The notes under the pieces were generated by a model. That model was not told where the DNA came from, ran no database searches, and saw only the letters and a program-made list of their open reading frames with translations. 64,000 bases of DNA, taken from contig NZ_JAELXS010000004.1 of the NCBI RefSeq assembly GCF_016427505.1, positions 186,001 through 250,000 of the forward strand, given 5' to 3'. Below, piece by piece: positions 16,975-25,530 of this stretch; the stretch's first letter is position 1, and every line of letters begins with the position of its first letter. The stretch comes from Sphingomonas mollis. Lineage in GTDB: Bacteria; Pseudomonadota; Alphaproteobacteria; Sphingomonadales; Sphingomonadaceae. The translations under genes were made by a program, and so were the position numbers.

Positions 16975-17166
16975 ATGAAGAAGATCGTTATGTCGTCCAT
17001 GCTTGTCGCCGCCGCCGTATCGATGTCGGCCTGCTCGACGCTGCGCGGTGCGGCGATCGGCGGCGCCGGCGGCGCCGGCGTCGCGGCCGTCACCGGCAAG
17101 GATGTCGGCAAGGGTGCGGCCGTCGGCGGCACTGCCGGCGCCGTGGTAGGCACCGTCGTCGACTGA
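16975..17166 (+). CDS. Small glycine-zipper lipoprotein
   Basis: A 63-residue protein. A lipoprotein signal ends in MSAC (C20 as lipidation site), followed by a glycine-zipper region (GAAIGGAGGAGVAAVTG, KGAAVGGTAGAVVGTVVD) typical of small membrane-active lipoproteins. AGGAG lies upstream of the ATG. A strong terminator follows, so it forms a single-gene transcript. Such proteins are often envelope-stress or osmotic-stress linked, but nothing here shows that. Confidence 0.8.
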   Translation: MKKIVMSSMLVAAAVSMSACSTLRGAAIGGAGGAGVAAVTGKDVGKGAAVGGTAGAVVGTVVD

Positions 17167-17191
17167 TCGACCGCCGATCGGCATAGGCAAG

Positions 17192-17226
17192 GGGCGGCGT
17201 GGGAGACATCCCGCGCCGCCCTTTTT
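17192..17226 (+). terminator. Intrinsic terminator after the small lipoprotein gene
   Basis: GGGCGGCG...TGGGA pairs with TCCCG...CGCCGCCC around a GACA loop, followed by TTTTT. Confidence 0.9.
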
Positions 17227-17247
17227 GTGTCCCCCCGGTAATCGGCG

Positions 17248-17418
17248 TCAGCCGCCCCGCGCCGCCGTCAGCAACATCGCCGCGATCACGCGCCCGCAAT
17301 AATGCAGGCACAATTCCTGATGGATGGCGGCAACCATGGGCGAACCCGATTCGATCGCCCGCACGGCTTCGGTACGGGCGCGATCGGCATGATACAGGCA
17401 GTCGGGATCGGACGTCAT
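17248..17418 (-). CDS. Small hypothetical protein, 56 residues
   Basis: The frame runs from ATG 17418 to TGA 17248. The product begins MTSDPDCLYHADRARTEAVR and ends with HQELCLHYCGRVIAAMLL plus a few residues. GGAG sits nine bases before the start. Its frame is unbroken, and the layout (an acidic start, an ADRAR-type helix, then His/Cys near a hydrophobic helix) resembles the 74-residue protein at 60364. It lies between a terminator and a lipoprotein gene. The function is unknown and the call is tentative. Confidence 0.5.
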   Translation of the reverse strand: MTSDPDCLYHADRARTEAVRAIESGSPMVAAIHQELCLHYCGRVIAAMLLTAARGG

Positions 17419-17517
17419 TCGGCTTTACTCCATCGGGGCAAGCCCGCTGTCGGCCCCATGGATTGCCGCGGTTTGTCGCCGCCGTTGCCGGCCGGCAACA
17501 TTTGTCGCAATCTGTCG

Positions 17518-18147
17518 TCAGCTCTTGCTGGTCGCGCCCTGTTGTTCGACCGGCACCGGCGTAAGCTCGTATACCTCGAACGCCTCGCCCGGCATCGCCA
17601 GCCGCCAGCGGAACGGCCCGATCCGTTCCACCACGCCGACCTGGTCACGCGCCCGGTCGGCGCCATAGCCGAGGGCGGCATTGCCCGGCCGCCGTTGCCG
17701 TGTTCCCATGAAGACATACCGGTCGCCGTCCGGATACAGCCAGCCGCCCAACAGCGTCGGGCCGGTCTGCTTGGTGAAGCTGATCCGGTCGCCCACCTCG
17801 TCACCGATATAGCAGAAGAACGATCCCGTCTTTCGCACCGCGACCCGCGCCATGGTGACCAGCCGGCATTTGTACGACCCCGGCGGCAGCGCCGGATGCG
17901 GCAGGGCGGCATCGGCGCGCAGCAGATCGCCCTCGGTCCTGATCGTCGTCGTCGCGCGCCGGCCGAGCCGCTGGCGCGCGGTGGCCCAGGCACCGGGCAG
18001 TTGCTCGATCCGGTCGACATCGTCCGCCACGATCGCCGTGCGCCATGCCGGCGGCGGTGGCCCCATCGTGACGGTCGGCGGCGGCGTCCGACCAGTGGCG
18101 CAACCGGCCAGTGTCAGCATCAATCCGGCGATGATGGTCCGTGTCAT
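17518..18147 (-). CDS. DUF4893-like lipoprotein
   Basis: A 209-residue protein with a lipoprotein signal (MTRTIIAGLMLTLAGC, C16). The mature part fits what I know of DUF4893: WRTAIVADDVDRIEQLPGAW near the start, ALPPGSYKCRLVTM in the middle and ALGYGADRARDQVGVVERIG with FRWRLAMP near the end. It is predicted to be anchored in the envelope; function unknown. The start at 18147 is set by the signal peptide; a longer in-frame start 35 codons upstream would put the signal inside the protein and is rejected. Confidence 0.75.
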   Translation of the reverse strand: MTRTIIAGLMLTLAGCATGRTPPPTVTMGPPPPAWRTAIVADDVDRIEQLPGAWATARQRLGRRATTTIRTEGDLLRADAALPHPALPPGSYKCRLVTMARVAVRKTGSFFCYIGDEVGDRISFTKQTGPTLLGGWLYPDGDRYVFMGTRQRRPGNAALGYGADRARDQVGVVERIGPFRWRLAMPGEAFEVYELTPVPVEQQGATSKS

Positions 18148-18338
18148 ATCCAGCGTCCCGTCCCGTTGATCCGGCCACGGCACGCGGCCGGGCGAAAGGG
18201 ATAAGTCGACGGACGGTCCCGGTCCGGGGGACCCGTCCTGCCCGAGAGGCATGGCCCCATAAGGTAAACGATTGGTTAACGCCGCGACGGATCGCCCGGC
18301 GCGGGCGATACGTCGCGTCCACCGCCTGGCGCCGGCGA

Positions 18339-19742
18339 TCAGTCGCCGGTCAGGATGCGATCGACCAGCTGCTTCACCGACGGCACGAAGCCGTTGGAAT
18401 AGAACGGATCACGCTTGAAATTATACGCCGAATGGCCGGCGAACATCAGGTTCTGGTCGGTGTCGCCGCCATGCGCGATATCCTGCAACGTCTTCTGGAT
18501 GCAGAACGAGCGCGGGTCGGCGAGTCGGCCGGTCGAGTTGGTCTCGGTATCCGCCCAGCTCGAAAACAGGCACTGCGACAGGCAACCCATGCAATCCGCC
18601 TGATCCTTGCGAATCTCGGCCTTTTCCGGCGGGCTGACGAAGACCAGCGTGTTGTCCGGCGTCTTCAGCGCATCGGTGAAGCCATGGCCGAACCATTCGC
18701 GCGCGCGCATCAGGTCGCCCTGCGTCACCCAGAAATTCTTGCCCTTCACACCGACGTCGAGCTGGAAGATGTGATCGCCCGCCTCCTGCGTCGAAAACGC
18801 GATCTGCCGCTGCGACCGCGCCACCAGCGAACCGAGGAACGGATTGCGCACCGCCGACGAATAGAAACCGGTGGGCGAGAATTGATGCAGCAGCACCTCG
18901 CCCTCCTCGATCTCCATCAGCTTGTTCTTCCAGCCATCGGGGATCGGGCTTTCGCGCGTCAGCAACGGCCGGGTGCCGTACTGGAACGCGATCGTCCCCA
19001 GTTCGGGATTGTCGATCCAGTCGTTCCAGTCACGCAGATACCAGACGCCGCCGGCCATCACGATCGGCGTGGTGTCGGGAATGCCGCCCTCGCGCATCGT
19101 ATCGCGCAATGCCTTCACGCGGGGGAACGGGTCCTGCGGCTTCAACGGGTCTTCGGCGTTGGATAGCCCGTTATGGCCACCGGCCAGCCACGGGTCCTCA
19201 TACACCACCGCCGCCAGCCATTCGGGCGCCTTGTGATAGGCCCGCTTCCACAGCGCACGGAACGCGCGGCCCGACGATACGATCGGCAGATAGGCGACCT
19301 CGTACGATGCCGCGATCTCCGACAGCTTGTACGGCATGCCAGCGCCACAGGTGACGCCGGCCACCAGCCCGCGCGTCCGCTCCAGCACCCCGTGCAGGAT
19401 GCGCGGCGCACCGCCCATTTCCCACAGCACGTTGATGTTGATCGCGCCCTTGCCACCGGCGATGTCGTGCGCGCGCTTCACCTGTTCCACCGCGCCGTCG
19501 ATCGCGTACTGGACCAGTTCCTCGTGGCGCGCGCGCCGGGTCAGCGCGTGATAGATCTGGGGAATGATCTTGCCGTCGGGGTCATAGCTGTCGGCGTTGA
19601 CCGCCGACACCGTGCCGATGCCGCCCGCCGCCGCCCACGCGCCGGCCGATGCGTGATTGGTCGCGGCGACACCCTTGCCACCCTCCACCAGCGGCCACAC
19701 TTCGCGGCCGGCGTAATTGATGGGGGTAAGACCTTTGAACAC
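18339..19742 (-). CDS. NAD(P)H-dependent flavin oxidoreductase, nitronate monooxygenase family
   Basis: A 467-residue FMN-type TIM-barrel enzyme. VTCGAGMPYKLSEIA, APEWLAAVVYEDPWLAGGHNG and TPIVMAGGVWYLRDW are the flavin/phosphate-binding parts of the 2-nitropropane dioxygenase (YrpB) family. The protein is about 100 residues longer than classical members. The extra C-terminal part holds a Cys cluster (DCMGCLSQCLFSSW, then SFC), which could bind metal or an iron-sulfur cluster, though this is speculation. The substrate is unknown. It stands alone, with a glycosyltransferase gene on the same strand 86 bases upstream. Confidence 0.85.
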   Translation of the reverse strand: MFKGLTPINYAGREVWPLVEGGKGVAATNHASAGAWAAAGGIGTVSAVNADSYDPDGKIIPQIYHALTRRARHEELVQYAIDGAVEQVKRAHDIAGGKGAININVLWEMGGAPRILHGVLERTRGLVAGVTCGAGMPYKLSEIAASYEVAYLPIVSSGRAFRALWKRAYHKAPEWLAAVVYEDPWLAGGHNGLSNAEDPLKPQDPFPRVKALRDTMREGGIPDTTPIVMAGGVWYLRDWNDWIDNPELGTIAFQYGTRPLLTRESPIPDGWKNKLMEIEEGEVLLHQFSPTGFYSSAVRNPFLGSLVARSQRQIAFSTQEAGDHIFQLDVGVKGKNFWVTQGDLMRAREWFGHGFTDALKTPDNTLVFVSPPEKAEIRKDQADCMGCLSQCLFSSWADTETNSTGRLADPRSFCIQKTLQDIAHGGDTDQNLMFAGHSAYNFKRDPFYSNGFVPSVKQLVDRILTGD

Positions 19743-19828
19743 GTGGAAGCAGCCTCATCTTGCCGAAACACGCGCTCTATAGCGGATGGATGTCCCGGTG
19801 CGAGCGAAACATAGAGCAGATCGATGCG

Positions 19829-20965
19829 CTACGATAGCGCCCCCGGCCGGCCCAGCGCGCCCTCGTACAGGTCGCGGTAGCGGGCGATCATCACCGCCTC
19901 GTCATACTCCGCCACCGCCCTTGCCCGGTTCGCCGCCCCGACCTGCGCGCGCAAGGCCGCATCGTTGACCAGCGCCTGCATCACGTCACGCAGGCGAACC
20001 TCGGTCGGCCATTCGGCGATGAACGGCGCGTTGTCGGCCGACACCATCCGGCGCAGATCGCCGACCGGCAGCGCCGCGACCGGCAGGCCGGCGGCCATCG
20101 CCTCGACCACGCTGGTCGGGAACTGCTCGCTCAGCGACGACATCGCGACGAGATCGAACAGCCGCAGGAAACGATAGGGCCGCTCGACGAAGCCCGGCAT
20201 CACCAGCCGGTCGGCGATCCCCATCGCCCGCGCCGCATCCTCGATCGCGGCACGTTCCGGCCCCTCGCCGACGATTACCAGCCGGAACCGGCCGGACAGG
20301 CCACCGGCGGCGCGGACCAGCGCGGTCAGGTTCTTCACCGGCTGCAACGCCGCGACCGCGCCGATCAGCACCTCGCCATCGCGGCGCGTCAGGCCCGGGA
20401 TCGCGGCCGGATCGGGGTCCGCCCGATAATGCGCGGTCGCGATGCCGTTGACGATGCGGTGGACCCGGTCGCGCGGCTGTTTCCAGGCACCCAGCGCGAT
20501 CCCCTCCAGCGCCTCCGACGGCACCACCAGCCCCTGCGCGGCGGTCAGCGCGACGCGGCGGTACAGGTTGCGCTCGATCTTCAGGCCATCGGCCTCCTCC
20601 GCGCCGAAGCCATCCTCATGATGGATCAGCGGCGGCATGTCCTTGCCGAACACCCGCCGCGCCATGACGCCGTCGATCGCGCCCCAGCCATAGGTCAGCA
20701 CCAAATCGAACCGCCGCATCAGCCGCGCGATCGCCTCGTACCGCGCGACCGAGGGTTTGCCGGCCAGCGGCGGCGCATTCTGCGCCACTTCGTATGTGAC
20801 GCCGGGGCCGATCATCGCCCGCCCGTCCAGCGAATCGGGATCGCCGGACACGATGACGTGGCGCGCACGCGGTCCCCACGCCGCCATCAACCGGGCGGCA
20901 CGCGCCTCCTTGCCCCCCGTTCCGAAGGAGGCGTGAAGGTGAAGAATGGAAAGCGGCGCGGTCAT
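19829..20965 (-). CDS. GT4-family glycosyltransferase
   Basis: A 378-residue GT-B fold enzyme. The N-terminal acceptor half starts ILHLHASFGTGGKEARAARL (the glycine-rich loop). The C-terminal nucleotide-sugar half has LIGAVAALQPVKNLTALVRA, LVIVGEGPERAAIED and the family's acidic motif in SSLSEQFPTSVVEAMAAGLP. It probably transfers a hexose in surface polysaccharide or glycolipid synthesis, but no polysaccharide cluster surrounds it. The ATG at 20965 begins with a short MTAPLS lead. Confidence 0.88.
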   Translation of the reverse strand: MTAPLSILHLHASFGTGGKEARAARLMAAWGPRARHVIVSGDPDSLDGRAMIGPGVTYEVAQNAPPLAGKPSVARYEAIARLMRRFDLVLTYGWGAIDGVMARRVFGKDMPPLIHHEDGFGAEEADGLKIERNLYRRVALTAAQGLVVPSEALEGIALGAWKQPRDRVHRIVNGIATAHYRADPDPAAIPGLTRRDGEVLIGAVAALQPVKNLTALVRAAGGLSGRFRLVIVGEGPERAAIEDAARAMGIADRLVMPGFVERPYRFLRLFDLVAMSSLSEQFPTSVVEAMAAGLPVAALPVGDLRRMVSADNAPFIAEWPTEVRLRDVMQALVNDAALRAQVGAANRARAVAEYDEAVMIARYRDLYEGALGRPGALS

Positions 20966-21069
20966 ATCGCCCCGTTAAGCAGTTCCCTCCACAATTGCAC
21001 GATCGCTTGACGAGCGCGGCCAAGATGTGCTGCGATGCAGTAAGTTAATCTGACTGGGAGATTACGACG

Positions 21070-21312
21070 ATGATTAAGTCCATGATTGCCGGCGCCAGCG
21101 CGCTGATGCTGACTGCCTCTCCGGTGCTGGCGGCAACCGCCAATCCGGCATCGTCGCTCTCGGTGAAGTCGAGCGTTCGCGCCGCCGCGCCGTCCAGGCG
21201 TGACAGCAAGCTCGCCGGCCCCGGCGCGATCGTCGGCCTGGTGCTGGCCGCTGCCGTCATCGCCGGCGGTATCTATCTGGTGGTCGACGACGACGATTCG
21301 GACAGCAACTAA
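21070..21312 (+). CDS. Small exported or membrane protein, 80 residues
   Basis: A signal peptide (MIKSMIAGASALMLTASPVLA) is followed by a short basic segment, one membrane helix (GPGAIVGLVLAAAVIAGGIYLVV) and a very acidic tail (DDDDSDSN). GGGAG lies before the ATG and a terminator follows the stop, so this is a plausible single-gene unit. I do not recognise a named family; proteins of this layout are frequent in sphingomonads. Confidence 0.7.
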   Translation: MIKSMIAGASALMLTASPVLAATANPASSLSVKSSVRAAAPSRRDSKLAGPGAIVGLVLAAAVIAGGIYLVVDDDDSDSN

Positions 21313-21374
21313 GATATCGGGACAGCCGGCGGTCGTCTGGGCCGCCGGTCGTTCCTGCATTCGATGCTGAAGAC

Positions 21375-21398
21375 GGCTGGCATTTGCCGGCCTTTTTT
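21375..21398 (+). terminator. Intrinsic terminator after the 80-residue protein gene
   Basis: GGCTGGCA pairs with TGCCGGCC across a very short loop, followed by six T. A second GC-rich hairpin lies just upstream (about 21328-21350). Confidence 0.8.
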
Positions 21399-21425
21399 AT
21401 GTCTGCGGCAACGAGAATGATCCGA

Positions 21426-21998
21426 TCAGGCGGCATCGCCCGCTGCGATCCGCCGGATGCGCGCATCGAATCGCGCCTCCGAGTGTCGGATGACCCTCCG
21501 GATCGCCGCCGCGATCAGCGCGAAACCGGCGATCAGCATCGCCCAGGTCGCCGGTTCGGGCAGATGCGACAGACGATCCGCGTTGACGTCGGCCTCGCGC
21601 GCTAATGCCGGCCGCACCGCGATCCGCGCGATCTGGCCGATCCCCGACAATTCGACCCGGTCGTTCGCGGCTTCGGCCACACCCAGCAAGCGGCCCGCCG
21701 CATCATAGGCGCTGACCCGGATCGGCGCACCGCCGGCGGCCAGCAACGAGAACGACTGCGCCGGCATCGACAGCGTCCGGTCGGCATTCACGAACAATAT
21801 GTCGGCATCCGCCAATCCATCGCCACACAGCGCGGTATGGCGGGCGGCAAGGTCCGCACAGTCCTCGACCACGCTGCCGGTACGATCGACGGCGACGCGA
21901 TAGATCGATCCGGCATCGTCCGACGCGACCGTCGTGGCCGCCGCCGGCACTGCGATCCCCATCATCAACGACGCACCCAGCGCCGACCAGCACCGCAT
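21426..21998 (-). CDS. PEP-CTERM sorting-domain protein
   Basis: A 190-residue exported protein. Signal peptide (about 1-21, ending PAAA), a body with Cys pairs (EDCADLAARHTALCGDG) and a sorting tail LPEPATWAMLIAGFALIAAA followed by basic residues. PEPxxWA tails are recognised by an exosortase, which processes the protein at the membrane. Unusually about 24 residues follow the membrane helix (RRVIRHSEARF...), more than in most such tails. The body matches no family I know. The next gene on the same strand, 68 bases upstream, is unrelated. Confidence 0.82.
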   Translation of the reverse strand: MRCWSALGASLMMGIAVPAAATTVASDDAGSIYRVAVDRTGSVVEDCADLAARHTALCGDGLADADILFVNADRTLSMPAQSFSLLAAGGAPIRVSAYDAAGRLLGVAEAANDRVELSGIGQIARIAVRPALAREADVNADRLSHLPEPATWAMLIAGFALIAAAIRRVIRHSEARFDARIRRIAAGDAA

Positions 21999-22066
21999 CG
22001 GTCACTCCCCCCAGGCGACAATCCTGCCCCCGATCCTACCGGTCGGTCAGACCCGCCTCAAGATAC

Positions 22067-23176
22067 TCAGGCAAAGGCATCCGTCCCGATATGGGTGATC
22101 CGGCACGCCAGATCGGCCTCGCCGCTGGCGACGATATAATGGTCCCCCGCCTCGACAATGCCGGTCGTGAAGACGACATTGTCGAGGTATATCAGGTCCT
22201 TCAACGGCTCGGTCAGATGCGGCGCCGGTTCCAGCAGCGGCGCGTGCTGCGTCCGGATCGTCACCGAAGGATCGTCGCGGTCCAGGATCGACCAATAGGT
22301 ACGATAGATACCGACCACCCCCGATGGCTCCACGCCGTGCCACAGCGTCAGCCAGCCGTCCGCCGTCAGGATCGGCGGCGTCCCGCCCCCCATCCGCGCG
22401 GTCGACACGGTGCCGGCATGCGGACGGATGCCCGGCCGGTCGTGCGGTTTCCAGTGCAGCGCATCGGGCGACGACGCCAGATTGATCGACGGCCCCGCAC
22501 GCCACGGGCTGTCCGGCGGATAGGCGAAGTACAGGTCGCCCAGCGGCCGCGTCTGCGCCCAGTATTTGCCGGCGATCTGCCCTTCGAAGATCAGCATGTC
22601 CTTGTTCTGGTGATCGAGAACGATCCCCTCCAATGTCCACTCGATCGCATCGGGGCTGGAATACAGCGTGGTCGAATGACGCTCCGGGCTGACCGAACAG
22701 GTGGTCATCAGATACCGGTCGCCGACCCGGCTGATCCGTGCATCCTCGACGCCGTAGCATTGATAATCCGCCGCCGGCACGATCGCCCGGTCGTAATGGA
22801 CCGCCACCACCGCCGTCCCGTCCGCCGTCAGCTCGACCGGCAACAGCCATGACAGGCTGGTCAGCGCCATCACCTTCCACCCGCCGCCCCGCATCATGAA
22901 CTTGCGCGGATCGGCGGTGTCGACCAGTTGCAGTGGCCACGGATCGAGGTGATAGCCATCCGCCGCCCAGCGGATCGCATGGACATGGCCATCGACGATC
23001 GGCTGCCGCAACGCCTCCGCCACCCGCACCATCATCAGCAGATTGCCATTGGCAAGCCGCGTCAGGCCGGGATTGAAGGTGCCGAGGATATAGGTCTCGG
23101 CCGCGATCTTGCCGGCCAGCGGGGACCGCGCCAGATCGAGATCGCGCGGCGTGAAGACGAGTTGATCGAAGCTCAT
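22067..23176 (-). CDS. GH130-like glycosidase or phosphorylase
   Basis: A 369-residue five-bladed beta-propeller protein of the GH130 type (beta-mannoside phosphorylases and related enzymes). Supporting segments are ILGTFNPGLTRLANGNLLMM, YQCYGVEDARISRVGDRYLM, VLDHQNKDMLIFEGQIAGKY and DGWLTLWHGVEPSGVVGIYR, in which VEDARI and WHG are typical. The start at 23176 is chosen because the family usually begins this way and residues encoded upstream look like random basic sequence. It might act on mannosides or mannose-containing glycans. No export signal is visible, so it is probably cytoplasmic. Confidence 0.75.
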   Translation of the reverse strand: MSFDQLVFTPRDLDLARSPLAGKIAAETYILGTFNPGLTRLANGNLLMMVRVAEALRQPIVDGHVHAIRWAADGYHLDPWPLQLVDTADPRKFMMRGGGWKVMALTSLSWLLPVELTADGTAVVAVHYDRAIVPAADYQCYGVEDARISRVGDRYLMTTCSVSPERHSTTLYSSPDAIEWTLEGIVLDHQNKDMLIFEGQIAGKYWAQTRPLGDLYFAYPPDSPWRAGPSINLASSPDALHWKPHDRPGIRPHAGTVSTARMGGGTPPILTADGWLTLWHGVEPSGVVGIYRTYWSILDRDDPSVTIRTQHAPLLEPAPHLTEPLKDLIYLDNVVFTTGIVEAGDHYIVASGEADLACRITHIGTDAFA

Positions 23177-23243
23177 ACGGCATTTTGGGCGGGATGGCCG
23201 CGGATTGCCAGCACCGATCGCCCAACGATCGGCGTCCTCTAAA

Positions 23244-24101
23244 TCAATCCAGCCGCGCCAGCCACCGATCGATCGCCGCCGCCGCGACGGGTTCGTCCAG
23301 CATCGGTGCATGCCCCACCTCCGGCACGACGGCGAGATCGGACTGCGGCAGCGCCGCCGCCATCCGCGTCGCCGTCGCCACGCCGAGCAGGTCCGATCGC
23401 TCGCCGCGCACCAGCAGGACGGGAATGTCCGCCAGGCCGGCCAGCGCCCCCCACATGTCCGGCCCCGTCTCCGCGCCCGGCACGCGCATCGGCTCGGCGA
23501 TCCGCAGGTCGTAATCCAGCACGATGCGGCCGTTGCCGGTCAGCCGGTACAGCCGCTTGGCCATGCCCAGCCACTGGTCCAGTTCCCATTCGGGATAGAT
23601 ATCGGCGTTGTTCTCCTGCACCGTCCGCGCGGCGTGCAGCCAGGTCGGACAGCTCGATCCCTTGCCGACATAGCCGCGAATCCGGTGCAGCCCCGCCGCC
23701 TCGATCTCCGGCCCGATATCGTTCAGCAGCGCCCCCGCCAGCCGCCCGCGCGCCGGCCCCGCCAGCAACATCGTGACGATGCCGCCCAGCGAGGTGCCGA
23801 CCGCCACGAACCGGCCGATGCCTTGATCGCTCAGCAAGGCCTCGACATCCTGTACGTATGTCAGCGGCACATAGGTCATCGGGTCCTTGGCGTAACCGCT
23901 CTCCCCCCGCCCCCGGAAATCGACCGCGATCACCCGCCGATCGCCGCTCCGCGCCTCGGCGAAGGCGGCGAAATCGCGGGCGTTGCGGGTCAGGCCGGGC
24001 AGGCAGATCAGCGGCAACTTCGCCGGATCGCCCGGATAATCGCGGGCGTGCAGGCGGATGCCGTCATTCGACCACCAGTGGATGTTTGCATAAGCGGCCA
24101 T
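23244..24101 (-). CDS. Alpha/beta hydrolase
   Basis: A 285-residue hydrolase. LPLICLPGLTRNARDF marks the oxyanion region, AVDFRGRGESGYA follows, the nucleophile elbow is GTSLGG, and a late PEVGHAP supplies the catalytic His. Substrate unknown; esterase, lactonase or similar. ATG 24101 is the only suitable Met before the conserved part and has GGGACG nearby. It is divergent from selO with only 36 bases between starts, so the two promoters must overlap. It lies 67 bases upstream of the GH130-like gene on the same strand. Confidence 0.87.
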   Translation of the reverse strand: MAAYANIHWWSNDGIRLHARDYPGDPAKLPLICLPGLTRNARDFAAFAEARSGDRRVIAVDFRGRGESGYAKDPMTYVPLTYVQDVEALLSDQGIGRFVAVGTSLGGIVTMLLAGPARGRLAGALLNDIGPEIEAAGLHRIRGYVGKGSSCPTWLHAARTVQENNADIYPEWELDQWLGMAKRLYRLTGNGRIVLDYDLRIAEPMRVPGAETGPDMWGALAGLADIPVLLVRGERSDLLGVATATRMAAALPQSDLAVVPEVGHAPMLDEPVAAAAIDRWLARLD

Positions 24102-24137
24102 GTTGCGTCCCGGGTTGATCGACACCCATATCGCGGC

Positions 24138-25496
24138 ATGGCATCCACCCCGCAAGCATATCGCCCCGAACAGACCCTCCTGACCCTCGGCCCCGACTTC
24201 TACGATCCGGTCGCCGCCGCCGACTTCCCCGAAACGACGCTGCGGTTCCGCAACGATCGCGCCGCGGCCGATGTCGGCCTCGATACGCTGGGCGATGCGG
24301 AATGGCTGGCGCATTTCGGCCGGTTCCAGCCGCTGCCCGGCACGCTGCCGCAACCGCTGGCGCTGCGGTATCACGGCCATCAGTTCCGCAACTATAATCC
24401 GGACATCGGCGACGGCCGCGGTTTCACCTTCGCGCAGATGCGGGACGGCGACGGCCGGCTGATGGACCTCGGCACCAAGGGATCGGGCCAGACCCCGTGG
24501 AGCCGTTTCGGCGATGGCCGCCTGACCCTGAAGGGCGGCATCCGCGAAATCCTCGCCACCGAGATGCTGGAGGCGCTGAACGTCCCCACCTCGCGCACCC
24601 TGTCGCTGATCGAGACGGGGGAGGAGCTGGCGCGCGGCGACGAACCCTCCCCCACACGATCGGCGGTGATGGTACGGCTGAGCCACGGTCATGTCCGCAT
24701 CGGCACGTTTCAGCGGCTCGCTTACCTTCGCGACGAGGTGAATATGAGCCGGCTGGTCCGCTATGTCCTGACGAACCTGTACGACGAGCCGGGCGACGAT
24801 CCGGTGCGACTGCTGGATCTGGTCGTCGGCCGCACCGCGCGGCTGGCGGCGCGGTACATGGCGGCGGGGTTCGTTCACGGCGTGCTGAATTCCGACAACA
24901 TCAACGTGACGGCCGAGAGCTTCGATTACGGGCCATGGCGGTTCGCGCCGACGTGGGACCCGGCCTTCACCGCCGCCTATTTCGATCATCAGGGCCTCTA
25001 CGCCTTCGGCCGCCAGCCTGAGGCGATCGGCTGGGACGTGATGCAACTGGCATCGTCGCTGCGCCTGATCGCCGAGAGCGATCCACTGATCGCGGCGCTC
25101 GACGGTTTCGCGCCGCGCGTTCAGGCGGAGCTGACGGCGGCGGTGCTCTGGCGGCTGGGACTGATGCCGGTCGACGACCTCACCGACCGGGCGACCGTGC
25201 GCGCGGTCGAACAGACGCTGCGCACCACCGGCCATCCAATCGACCGTTTCTTCTTCGATGCGTTTGGCGGCGCGCTGCCAGACGAGTATGGCGAACCATG
25301 GGCGGCGGTACGCACCACGATCGCCGGGCATCGGCCACGCAAAACACGCGACGATGGCTATTGGGCGGGCGAGCCATGCGCCATGCTGATCGACGAGGTC
25401 GAGGCGATCTGGGCACCGATCGCCGCCACCGACGACTGGTCGATGCTGCACGAAAAACTGTCCCATATTCGCCGGATGGGGGCCGCGCTGGCGTGA
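24138..25496 (+). CDS. selO: Protein adenylyltransferase SelO (YdiU/UPF0061)
   Basis: A pseudokinase that attaches AMP to proteins, 452 residues. Conserved SelO segments: YHGHQFRNYNPDIGDGRG, LGTKGSGQTPWSRFGDGRLT, LKGGIREILATEMLEALNVP, and MAAGFVHGVLNSDNINVTAE with the active-site Asn/Asp. It ends at SHIRRMGAALA, without the C-terminal Cys (or selenocysteine) segment found in many members, and is about 25 residues shorter than E. coli YdiU. In bacteria SelO is linked to the oxidative stress response. The start ATG 24138 lies 36 bases from the divergent hydrolase start. Confidence 0.93.
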   Translation: MASTPQAYRPEQTLLTLGPDFYDPVAAADFPETTLRFRNDRAAADVGLDTLGDAEWLAHFGRFQPLPGTLPQPLALRYHGHQFRNYNPDIGDGRGFTFAQMRDGDGRLMDLGTKGSGQTPWSRFGDGRLTLKGGIREILATEMLEALNVPTSRTLSLIETGEELARGDEPSPTRSAVMVRLSHGHVRIGTFQRLAYLRDEVNMSRLVRYVLTNLYDEPGDDPVRLLDLVVGRTARLAARYMAAGFVHGVLNSDNINVTAESFDYGPWRFAPTWDPAFTAAYFDHQGLYAFGRQPEAIGWDVMQLASSLRLIAESDPLIAALDGFAPRVQAELTAAVLWRLGLMPVDDLTDRATVRAVEQTLRTTGHPIDRFFFDAFGGALPDEYGEPWAAVRTTIAGHRPRKTRDDGYWAGEPCAMLIDEVEAIWAPIAATDDWSMLHEKLSHIRRMGAALA

Positions 25497-25530
25497 TCGA
25501 CAAGCGCCGAACTTAGGTTAAAGACACACG

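Noticed and set aside
23244..25466. A 740-codon minus-strand frame through selO and the hydrolase
   Set aside because: Only its last 285 codons match a hydrolase; the rest is antisense to selO. The real start is ATG 24101.
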